Shown here: piece after piece, positions 54,715 to 62,243 of the stretch | Layout: each line of letters begins with the position of its first letter | How positions within the stretch are numbered: position 1 is the stretch's first letter | Assembly: GCA_016710015.1 (NCBI GenBank) | Contig: JADJLR010000004.1 | Span: 300,365 to 364,364 of the forward strand | Source: Flavobacteriales bacterium | GTDB taxonomy: Bacteria; Bacteroidota; Bacteroidia; Flavobacteriales_F; PHOS-HE28 | Length of the DNA: 64,000 bases | Direction of reading: 5' to 3' | Position numbers and translations under genes: made by a program | Notes under the pieces: generated by a model | Database searches by the model: none | Told to the model about the DNA's origin: nothing | What the model saw: only the letters and a program-made list of their open reading frames with translations

Positions 54715-55251
54715 TCAGCGCGCAGGTCGCGGCGTAGTGGCGATGTGTACGATGCGCATGTGCGGGCAGGGCTCCTCATCCGGCGTTTCCAGTTCTGCCA
54801 ACAACCCGTCGAGGTCGAAGTCCTTGGGCCAGAGGATCTCGCAGCGGAAGTCCTCGGGGTTTTGTCCGAACACGCGATCCAGGTAGTCGATGCCGAGCAC
54901 GCGCACGCCGCCTTCCACGCGCTCGTCCAACATGAGGTCCACCAACAGTTCGCCCAACGTGGGGTGGTCGATGAATTCACAACCGGCCCGGATCAGCGCA
55001 CCGCGTTCGGCATAGCCCAAGAAGTACGTGTAGCATTCGCTCTCATTCCATGCGAGGGTGCAGAGTGCGAACGAGGCCGCCACCAGCGGCAGGTCCGGCC
55101 ACTGTTCGGTGGCGAGGCGCACCAGTTCGGTGGGATCGAAGGGCTGCCCGACTTGTGCCGCACGCCGATCCTGGATCGCTTGAAAAGCAGCATTCAGGTC
55201 GTCCGGGAGGTCGCACCAAAAGTTATCGTCGTCTTGGTCCGTGTTGTTCAT
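54715..55251 (-). CDS. Hypothetical acidic protein
   Basis: A 178-residue soluble protein starting MNNTDQDDDNFWCDLPDDL, with Asp/Glu in excess and a predicted helical centre (TELVRLATEQWPDLPLVAAS, FALCTLAWNESECYTYFLG). There is no signal or membrane helix. No family recognised. The 160-bp repeat array begins 36 bases upstream of its start, so its promoter must lie in or next to the array. Confidence 0.6.
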   Translation of the reverse strand: MNNTDQDDDNFWCDLPDDLNAAFQAIQDRRAAQVGQPFDPTELVRLATEQWPDLPLVAASFALCTLAWNESECYTYFLGYAERGALIRAGCEFIDHPTLGELLVDLMLDERVEGGVRVLGIDYLDRVFGQNPEDFRCEILWPKDFDLDGLLAELETPDEEPCPHMRIVHIATTPRPAR

Positions 55252-55287
55252 CGTTCGTTGGTGTTGGTGAAGTACAAGTCGTCCTCA

Positions 55288-56363
55288 GTTGATCATTGAT
55301 CGTTCTACAATCCTCCTATCGAGCTTCCTCGTTCGGCATCTTGCTTTCGTCCTTCCTCTCGGGCGGATGATCATCCGCCCTTACGCTCCTTCGTCCTACG
55401 ACCGTCCCGGTCTCCATCCTCACGCTCGTGCTCCGTTGATCATTGATCGTTCTACATTCTTCATTCTACATTCCTCTTTCAGGCTTCCTCGTTCGGCATA
55501 TCGCTTTCGTCTTTCCGATCGGGCGGATGATCATCCGCCCTTACGCTCCTTCGTCCTACAACCGTCCCGGTCTCCATCCTCACGCTCGTGCTCCGTTGAT
55601 CATTGATTCGTTCAGCATTTCTTCGATTCTGCATTCCTCTTTCAGGCTTCCTCGTTCGGCATATTGCTTTCGTCCTTCCTCTCGGGCGGATGATCATCCG
55701 CCCTTACGCCCCTTCGTCCTACAACCGTCCCGGTCTCCATCCTCACGCTCGTCCTCCGTTGATCATTGATCGTTCAGCATTTCACATTGATCATTCCTCC
55801 TTCAGGCTTCCTCGTTCGGCATATCGCTTTCGTCTTTCCGATCGGGCGGATGATCATCCGCCCTTACGCTCCTTCGTCCTACAACCGTCCCGGTCTCCAT
55901 CCTCACGCTCGTGCTCCGTTGATCATTGATCGTTCTACATTCTTCATTCTACATTCCTCTTTCAGGCTTCCTCGTTCGGCATATCGCTTTCGTCTTTCCG
56001 ATCGGGCGGATGATCATCCGCCCTTACGCTCCTTCGTCCTACAACCGTCCCGGTCTCCATCCTCACGCTCGTCCTCCGTTGATCATTGATCGTTCTGCAT
56101 TTCACATTGATCGTTTCCTCTTTCAGGCTTCCTCGTTCGGCATATCGCTTTCGTCCTTCCTCGGGCGGATGATCATCCGCCCTTACGCCCCGTCCTACAA
56201 CCGCCCGGTCTCCATCCTCACGCTCGTCCTCCGTTGATCGGTGTGAGCGTTTCCTCTTTCAGGCTTCCTCGTTCGGCATATCGCTTTCGTCTTTCCGATC
56301 GGGCGGATGTCGCCCCACTTCCGTTGATCGTGGAGCGTTCTTCATTGATCATTCTATATTCCT
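55288..56363. repeat. Tandem array of seven units of about 160 bp, each with a 20-bp palindrome
   Basis: The marker CTTCCTCGTTCGGCAT begins at 55324, 55484, 55647, 55807, 55967, 56128 and 56264, giving spacings of 160, 163, 160, 160, 161 and 136. Six units hold the perfect palindrome GGGCGGATGATCATCCGCCC (55361, 55521, 55684, 55844, 56004 and 56163); the seventh has decayed. Units also share CCGTCCCGGTCTCCATCCTC, CGCTCGTGCTCC and TTGATCATTGATC. The plus strand is strikingly pyrimidine-rich. Open frames across the units exist only because the unit is nearly stop-free in some frames; I do not regard them as genes. Confidence 0.9.
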
Positions 56364-56438
56364 CCGGCACGCCCCCGACCCCGGACCGCCTGTGGGCAGT
56401 TCCGGGGCAAGGGCCTCAAGGAAGATGGACGGTCGCGA

Positions 56439-57071
56439 TCAAGCGGCCTTGGCGCTGGCGGTATCGCTCTTTGGGCTCATGCCGGCAGTACCAAGAGCAG
56501 CCACGCGGAAGAAGTAGGTGTGGTCGCTCTGGAGTCCCATCGCACTGAAGCGATTGCGGCTCGTTTGCACCAAGAGCGACCAATCGCTCGCCACCTTCGG
56601 GTCTCCGGCGCAGATCTCTAGCGCATAGAGGATCCGACCAGGTACCCCGCTCCACCGTATATCCAGCCGACCTGCATACGACGTGGTCAGCGCGAGCAGA
56701 CCCAGGGGGGCTGGCAGCTGCCCGATGGGGCTACTATCCCTGCGCACCTCGCAACCAGCCCCTTCGATCAGCTCCTTGCGCCCATTGCTGGCCGCTTGGA
56801 TATAACCGCCGAGGTCCACCACCAAACCCTTCAGTACGTCGAAGGCATTGTCCCGCGCTTCCTTCTCCCGTGGACCGGGGTTGTCGGCGTGGGCCTTAAG
56901 TGCAGCATCCAGAACGTCAGCTGCATCCGACACCGTAGGCAACGGTGGCGTGGGAGTTGCGAAGTCGGGGTTGCCCGTCAACTTCGATACGATGTTGCGT
57001 GCCTTGAGCAGCAACTGGAATGGCACGATGCGTGACAATCCCAAGAAAACCAGGTAATACACTTTCTGCAT
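56439..57071 (-). CDS. Fibronectin type III domain protein
   Basis: A 210-residue protein. The N-terminus (MQKVYYLVFLGLSRIVPFQL) is amphipathic rather than a clear signal; the middle is helical (VSDAADVLDAALKAHADN, KLVVDLGGYIQAASNGRKEL-like), and residues about 115-205 form an FnIII-like sandwich (LDIRWSGVPGRILYALEICA, SDHTYFFRVAALGTAGMSPKSD). Such proteins occur in Flavobacteriales, often without known function. It lies between the two repeat arrays. Confidence 0.65.
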   Translation of the reverse strand: MQKVYYLVFLGLSRIVPFQLLLKARNIVSKLTGNPDFATPTPPLPTVSDAADVLDAALKAHADNPGPREKEARDNAFDVLKGLVVDLGGYIQAASNGRKELIEGAGCEVRRDSSPIGQLPAPLGLLALTTSYAGRLDIRWSGVPGRILYALEICAGDPKVASDWSLLVQTSRNRFSAMGLQSDHTYFFRVAALGTAGMSPKSDTASAKAA

Positions 57072-57334
57072 GTTGTTTTGGCCTGTCCAGTGCCATGGGT
57101 TGATTTGACCCTTGCACGTGATCGGCGTTCGAAAGGATCCACCCGTCTACGGGAACGCCCGGAGCATCCACCCCGGGCATCGCCCGGAGCCCATCGCGCT
57201 GCAGCCCTCGCCAGGCGGCCATGTGGAAGATGCTTCACGACCGCACGAACAACCACACGAACCACCATGCGCGGCACCCATCACCGGGGCTCCAATTGGC
57301 ATTTCGTGCTTGGCGGGTCATGGAATTGCCCGCG

Positions 57335-57777
57335 CATCACACCGACTTCTCCACGCATCACACCGACTTCTCCACGCATCACACCGACTTCTCCGCGCAT
57401 CACACCGACTTCTCCACGCATCACACCGACTTCGCTGTGCATCACACCGACCTCTCCGCGCATCACACCGACTTCTCCACGCATCACACCGACTTCGCTG
57501 CACATCACGCCGACTTGGCCGCGCATCACACCGACTTCTCCGCGCATCACACCGACTTCTCCGCCATCCCGACTTGGCCACCTTCCCGCATCACACCGAC
57601 TTCGCCGCGCATCACACCGACTTGGCCGGCATCACATGGACCTCACCGCGTATCACACCGACCTGCTCGCGCATCACATGGACTTCACGGCGGATCACAT
57701 GGACCGCACGGTGATCCCCATGTGCTGGTCCGTTCATCACATGGTAAGCTGGGCGCATCACCGTGTAACGGCGCCGC
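57335..57777. repeat. 21-bp minisatellite (CATCACACCGACTTCTCCRCG)
   Basis: Eleven copies follow each other at exactly 21 bases from 57335 to about 57565; some nine more degenerate copies continue to about 57777, several with CATCACATGGAC. CATCACACCGACTT is constant in the regular part, while the last seven bases vary. Both strands are open through the regular part: the plus strand would encode HHTDFSA repeats, the minus strand VMRGEVG repeats. The array abuts the 244-bp duplication. Coding status unresolved. Confidence 0.85.
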
Positions 57778-57967
57778 GTGCGTCAACTCCAGGCATCACC
57801 CGGACAGTGGAACGCATCACTGCGCACCGGTTCAGCGCTGTTGCATCATGAACGCCAACCAGGAAAGGCGGTTGGGCTGGTGGTACTTCTTCAGCAAGCT
57901 GCGCACATGCGTTTCCACGGTGCGCTCGCCGATCCCAAGCAAGTTGCCCGTGCCGAGATAGCTCAAG
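57724..57967. repeat. 244-bp direct duplication, copy 1
   Basis: Differs from 60986-61229 at about three positions. It contains the last 44 codons of the LuxR gene (minus strand) and about 108 bases of downstream sequence, including degenerate 21-bp units. Confidence 0.9.
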
Positions 57968-58147
57968 TCCGGGTGCCTGGGGGGGAGCCGGTGGGTCGCC
58001 CAGGCCGAAGAAATGCAGCCCCAGCCTGTCCGCCAATTCGGCCTCGGCCACCACGTTGCGCAACACCTGCGCGTGCGAAAGCGGCTTTCCATCGGGACCC
58101 ACGGTCACATCGCCGAAGCTGTCCAGTCCCAGTTCCAGTTGTGCCAT
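57832..58147 (-). pseudogene. Chimera of a luciferase-like oxidoreductase 5' end and a LuxR 3' end
   Basis: From ATG 58147 the minus strand encodes about 52 residues of a flavin-dependent luciferase-like (LLM) enzyme: MAQLELGLDSFGDVTVGPDG ... AEAELADRLGLHFFGLG, where the family continues EHHR. At about 57985, in a run of seven G, this joins sequence identical to the end of the LuxR gene at 61094 (LSYLGTGNLLGIGERTVETH to MMQQR, stop 57832). The two parts are in different frames, so no working fusion is made. A TAATTTCG box (58171-58178) marks the old LLM promoter. Confidence 0.75.
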
Positions 58148-58309
58148 GTGTTGCGCTTGTGGCGGGGGCGCGAAATTACAGGGGGCACTTGTCGGCTGGC
58201 GTTGTCAGTGGCGCAGCACACACACGCGGATCACCCACGGTTCGTGGCCCTGCCCTTCGTGGCGGGGCCCTCCAGGTGGCACCCACTCCGGTCAGTTCGC
58301 GGGTGCGGT

Positions 58310-60802
58310 TCAGTGCTCAACGACCACCCGGCAGCGGCCGAGTTCACGCCCGGCGGTACCGCGGAGCCGCAGGATGTACAAGCCAGCGGTGAGATCATGG
58401 AGGTGTACTGCGCGTGCATAAGCGAACGAACGCACGAGCCTGCCAGTGGCGTCATGCACCTCCACCGTTCGAGCATCCGCCACCACGGGCAACCAGAGTT
58501 CGCTGTTGGTGGGCACAGGGAAGGCCCGGAGCCAACCGGCATCCTCGTTCTCCGGGATGCTGGTGGGCGTATCGAACACGGCCAGACCCTCGCGGAGCGT
58601 GCCGTTCACGAAGAAAAAGCCACCGCCGACGATGAGCAGATCGCCGAGATCCTCCGCCTCCAGCACGCCGGTCGCCCCCGAGAAGGTGGCACTGAAAGGC
58701 CCTACCGCGCCGGTGATCGGATCCACGTAGGCGAAGGTCATTCGCTCCTGGCCGCCAATGGCACCAGGCCCTTGGAAGGAGCCACAGACCATGAGCTCGC
58801 CGTCGGCACTCCACTTCAGTTCGAACACATCGTCGTTGGCGCCGGGGTTCCACGGCAGCGCTTCACCGGTGGTGGTGGATACCGCCGCAAGATTGTCCCT
58901 GGCCTGGCCCGAGACCGTATGGCCCTCGGCGGCATTGAAGCTGCCTCCGACATAGAGCGTGCTCCCGGTAGGGTCGAGTACGATGGTCCGTGCATAGGGG
59001 TTGTTGCCTCCTGTTATTGGGGCCACCCACGAAGTGGCATTGTCCGTATCGATACCGGTATCCAAGGCTGCCAGATGGTCGCGCGGTTGCCCACCGATCG
59101 TGCCGCCGTCCGCATCGAAGAACCCGGCGGCGTAAAGCGTACCACCATCCGGGGCGATCGCGATGCCCGTCACGGTGCCGCCCGTGCAATTCGGATCCCA
59201 CGATGTGACCTGGGTCTGCTGCGGATCGGCGTTGATCGCGGCCAGGCGGTTGCGCGGCAGGCCACCTATGGTGGTGAAGTCGCCGGATACGTAGATCGTA
59301 CTGCCGTCCGGTGACAATACCATTTCCCACGGAGCGGTGTTGGGTTGTGGTGCCCAAGGCAGGGCCTGCCCGGTGCTCGCATCCAAGGCCACCATGTGCC
59401 GGCGCATCGCCGTACCGAACGTGGCATTGTTGAAGCTGCCGCTGCCGTATAGCACCTGGCCGTCGGGGCTCATGCACAAACTGCTGATGGAGCCGAAGTC
59501 GCTGGACTGCGCATCCCAATCCGTGGGGCGCCCTGTAGCGCGGTCCATGGCCAGGATCTTGTTGCGCACCACGCCACCGATGCTCAGGAACACGCCCCCT
59601 GCAAATAGTCGATCACCGCTCACGGCCAGGGTATACACGTCCTCGGACGCGACGGGGTCCCAATCGGTCACTTCGGCGGTAGCCAGGTCCACCGCCCCGA
59701 TGTGCCGGCGGACCGGGCCATCCAGCTCCCTGAATTCGCCGCCCACATACACGACCCCATCGTTGATCGCCAGCGACCGTACGTACCAGGTGGCATCGGC
59801 CACCCACGGAAGTACCGCGCCCGACCCGAGATCCACGGCGCCGAGATATTCGCGCGGCTGGCCGGCCAATTGCTCGAACCTTCCTCCCAGTACCATCACA
59901 GCACCATCAATGGCCATGGTCCACACCGGATCCGATGCCAATACGGTCCAGGGCAGCAAGGCGTAGGTGCTCGCATCGAAAGCCGCGGTACGCTGGCGCG
60001 GTTGGCCGCCCATGGTGGTGAAATTGCCGCCCGCGTATACCGTGTTCTCCTCCTGTGAATACACCAGGCAGAGCACATCGTCGCTTGGTGTCGGCGCCCA
60101 GGCGTTCGTGGATCCGTCCACTTTATCCACTGCGGCCAGAAAAGGCCTCGTCAAACCGTTCACCGTATCGAACGACCCCCCCAACAACAGGTTCTGCCCC
60201 ACCACCAGCAACGAGGACACATACAGGGATCCGGAGATCGCCACCTCGGGTGCGAAAGGCAGTGCTGCCCCGCTCAGTGCGTCCACCGCGGCAATACCAT
60301 ACCGGGTCTGTCCACCAACGGAGGTGAAGTTCCCCCCGAAATAAAGGGTGGAGCCATCGAGCGTCATCGACAACACATACCCGCCGGCCACATCCACCTG
60401 CCAGCTGCTCACTGATCCGTCCGCGTTGAGGTGGGCCAGGCGCGTGCGGTCCTGGTCGCCAGCGGCGTCGAAATCACCCCCGATGAACCAACCACCCGCA
60501 CCATCGGAGACCGAGCAATAGACTGTACCGTTGGGCATGGGCGCACTCACCACGGGTTCCGCTGGATCGAATTGCAGCACCGCACCGCACATGGCCTCCG
60601 GCCCTGCATAGGTGAACATACCACCCATGTAGATCACCGAACCGTCCTGGCTGGGTACCATGCTGAGGACCCGACCGTTGACCTGCCACCAATCGGTGTT
60701 CAGGGTTTGAGCGCGCGCGCTTGTGGTGGCGAATGCCAGCACCGCAGCGGCAAGCATGGTTGCCTTTGATGGGTACACCGGATGTGGAATGAACGGACGC
60801 AT
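58310..60802 (-). CDS. Secreted beta-propeller-type protein with type IX sorting domain
   Basis: An 830-residue secreted protein. A long signal (core ATMLAAAVLAFATTSARAQ) precedes about twelve repeats of 50-60 residues with the pattern VYxGGxFTxxGGxxRxxxAAxDxxTGxxLPWxP, as in delta-60-like/DUF5122 propellers. The C-terminal 75 residues are a type A sorting domain (LRAFPVPTNSELWLPV ... VEVHDATGRLVRSFAYA ... CRVVVEH), with FPVP in place of YPNP. The gene is framed by the two copies of a 244-bp repeat, so it may have been inserted or be excisable. ATG at 60802 gives the signal; the frame is open to 60967. Confidence 0.85.
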   Translation of the reverse strand: MRPFIPHPVYPSKATMLAAAVLAFATTSARAQTLNTDWWQVNGRVLSMVPSQDGSVIYMGGMFTYAGPEAMCGAVLQFDPAEPVVSAPMPNGTVYCSVSDGAGGWFIGGDFDAAGDQDRTRLAHLNADGSVSSWQVDVAGGYVLSMTLDGSTLYFGGNFTSVGGQTRYGIAAVDALSGAALPFAPEVAISGSLYVSSLLVVGQNLLLGGSFDTVNGLTRPFLAAVDKVDGSTNAWAPTPSDDVLCLVYSQEENTVYAGGNFTTMGGQPRQRTAAFDASTYALLPWTVLASDPVWTMAIDGAVMVLGGRFEQLAGQPREYLGAVDLGSGAVLPWVADATWYVRSLAINDGVVYVGGEFRELDGPVRRHIGAVDLATAEVTDWDPVASEDVYTLAVSGDRLFAGGVFLSIGGVVRNKILAMDRATGRPTDWDAQSSDFGSISSLCMSPDGQVLYGSGSFNNATFGTAMRRHMVALDASTGQALPWAPQPNTAPWEMVLSPDGSTIYVSGDFTTIGGLPRNRLAAINADPQQTQVTSWDPNCTGGTVTGIAIAPDGGTLYAAGFFDADGGTIGGQPRDHLAALDTGIDTDNATSWVAPITGGNNPYARTIVLDPTGSTLYVGGSFNAAEGHTVSGQARDNLAAVSTTTGEALPWNPGANDDVFELKWSADGELMVCGSFQGPGAIGGQERMTFAYVDPITGAVGPFSATFSGATGVLEAEDLGDLLIVGGGFFFVNGTLREGLAVFDTPTSIPENEDAGWLRAFPVPTNSELWLPVVADARTVEVHDATGRLVRSFAYARAVHLHDLTAGLYILRLRGTAGRELGRCRVVVEH

Positions 60803-60985
60803 GGCTGGGAGCTTGGTTAAGTGACCGGGATGATCGTGTGTGGATCCCTGGATCGAACCAAGGTATCCGGTACTACATCGGGATGCTTCTTGAATGTGAA
60901 CAGAACAGCGGCTGCGGGAACCGAACCTCCACAGGTGTTGCTCCACCGGCCGAACGCATGTTAACAACGCTCAAAGGTCCACCAC

Positions 60986-61229
60986 GCTGGTCCGTTCATC
61001 CCATCGTAAGCTGGGCGCATCACCGTGTACCGGCGCCGCGTGCGTCAACTCCAGGCATCACCCGGACAGTGGAACGCATCACTGCGCACCGGTTCAGCGC
61101 TGTTGCATCATGAACGCCAACCAGGAAAGGCGGTTGGGCTGGTGGTACTTCTTCAGCAAGCTGCGCACATGCGTTTCCACGGTGCGCTCGCCGATCCCAA
61201 GCAAGTTGCCCGTGCCGAGATAGCTCAAG
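60986..61229. repeat. 244-bp direct duplication, copy 2
   Basis: Near-identical to 57724-57967, same orientation, 3262 bases apart. This copy belongs to the intact LuxR gene and its downstream region; it lacks the 21-bp minisatellite on its left side. Confidence 0.9.
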
Positions 61230-61771
61230 GCCGGATGCGCAAGGATGCATTGCGCCACCTCCGATTCGCGTTCGGTCAACCGCACCGCGTCGCGTTGCTC
61301 CGTCACACTCGCCCGCTTGCGCTTATGCTTCAATTGGTCCAGCATCCAGTTGTTGGCATGCATGCCGCCCTGTGCCACCACCTGCACGGCCAACACCAAT
61401 TCGGGGTCCAGCACCTTGTTGGTCAACACCCCCTTCACGTCCAGCTGCACCAAGGCCTCCACCACCGGCCCGTTCAGTGCGCCGATCACGATCACCGGCA
61501 ACTTGCTGCGGCGCATCAGGCGCTCCAGGTCCGGGGTCATCTGCTTCACAGGCAGGTGCAACTGCGCCACCAACACCCGCACCTCCGGCAGGCTGCGCAC
61601 CCCCACCTCCAGATCAGCAAGGGTATCCACCGCGATCGCCACTTCAATACCCGACTCCCGCAATGAGTCCCGCAACCCCCTGCGCGCCACATTCTCATCA
61701 TGCGCGATCCCCACCACCACCCGATCCGGGGCGGGGGCGGGAACGGCCGGGAGGGATCGCTTGGTGGCCAT
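61094..61771 (-). CDS. LuxR-family regulator with a degenerate receiver domain
   Basis: A 225-residue protein. The N-terminal half aligns with a receiver (VVVGIAHDENVARRGLRDSL; VLVAQLHLP; GVLTNKVLDPELVLAVQVV), but the phospho-acceptor Asp is Gln 70 and the Lys region is changed, so normal phosphorylation is unlikely. The C-terminal GerE HTH is intact (LTERESEVAQCIL ... GERTVETHVRSLLKKYHQ). No kinase is adjacent. The frame stays open to 61996, which would add part of a second receiver; ATG at 61771 was chosen as the more usual size. Its 3' end is duplicated at 57.8 kb. Confidence 0.75.
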   Translation of the reverse strand: MATKRSLPAVPAPAPDRVVVGIAHDENVARRGLRDSLRESGIEVAIAVDTLADLEVGVRSLPEVRVLVAQLHLPVKQMTPDLERLMRRSKLPVIVIGALNGPVVEALVQLDVKGVLTNKVLDPELVLAVQVVAQGGMHANNWMLDQLKHKRKRASVTEQRDAVRLTERESEVAQCILAHPALSYLGTGNLLGIGERTVETHVRSLLKKYHQPNRLSWLAFMMQQR

Positions 61772-61996
61772 GGTGGTGCTGTGGGTTCTGATGAACGGCG
61801 TGTCCGCAACTACTACATAGGGTGTGTGCTGGATCGGTGGCCCATCGCCTGGGTGCTTTCGCTTCGCTCCGCATGCCACGCTCAGCACCACGCGGTACTG
61901 GCCGCCGCGTTCCAGCATTTGTGCAATGCCCAAGCGCATGCAGGGCAGGGGTTCCACCACGGCCACGCGCAGGGCCTTCACGTTCGCTTTGGGCAT
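61772..61996 (-). pseudogene. 5' fragment of a second response regulator
   Basis: From ATG 61996 the frame encodes VKALRVAVVEPLPCMRLGIA and QMLERGGQYRVVLSV, the first strand, helix and second strand of a receiver domain, and then unrelated sequence that runs in frame into the LuxR gene. It looks like the head of a neighbouring regulator joined by deletion. Alternatively it is a genuine N-terminal extension of the LuxR protein. Confidence 0.45.
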
Positions 61997-62243
61997 GCAA
62001 CAAGGAAAAGAAGGTGTGTGCCGTGTGCCGGAACGGCGCCGTGCTCCTGCCCACGCCCCTAGGTGAGGCGCTACGGCCAGGACCATGGATCGAAAATAGC
62101 GGGGCGAAAAGCATACCCGCAATACCCACTTTGGGGATATTGAGGGGCGGCAGCTTGCCGGGAGGGAAAGGCGGATATCTTGGGGGGCTTGAAAGCCCAA
62201 TGCCGTTCGGAACAGAACAGCTGCGGATCATAAGGAAGAAATA

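Noticed and set aside
55289..56237. A family of overlapping frames of about 103-108 codons across the 160-bp array
   Set aside because: They repeat because the DNA unit repeats. The frames cross unit borders, start in the palindromic TGATCATTGATC region, and their translations look like low-complexity Ser/Arg/His text without domain features.
55288..56363. CRISPR array
   Set aside because: The unit of about 160 bp, the near-identical spacer parts and the absence of cas genes do not fit a CRISPR locus.
57335..57777. CRISPR array made of 21-bp repeats
   Set aside because: Repeats are contiguous with no unique spacers; it is a minisatellite.
57221..57961. A 246-codon gene with HHTDFSA repeats
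   Set aside because: The frame loses the repeat phase after about 57565 and runs into antisense of the LuxR end. Not supported as a gene, although coding by the regular part cannot be excluded.
57758..58147. A genuine fused LLM/LuxR gene
   Set aside because: The LLM and LuxR parts are in different frames, and the tail is a near-identical copy of the nearby LuxR end, so this is a rearrangement product.
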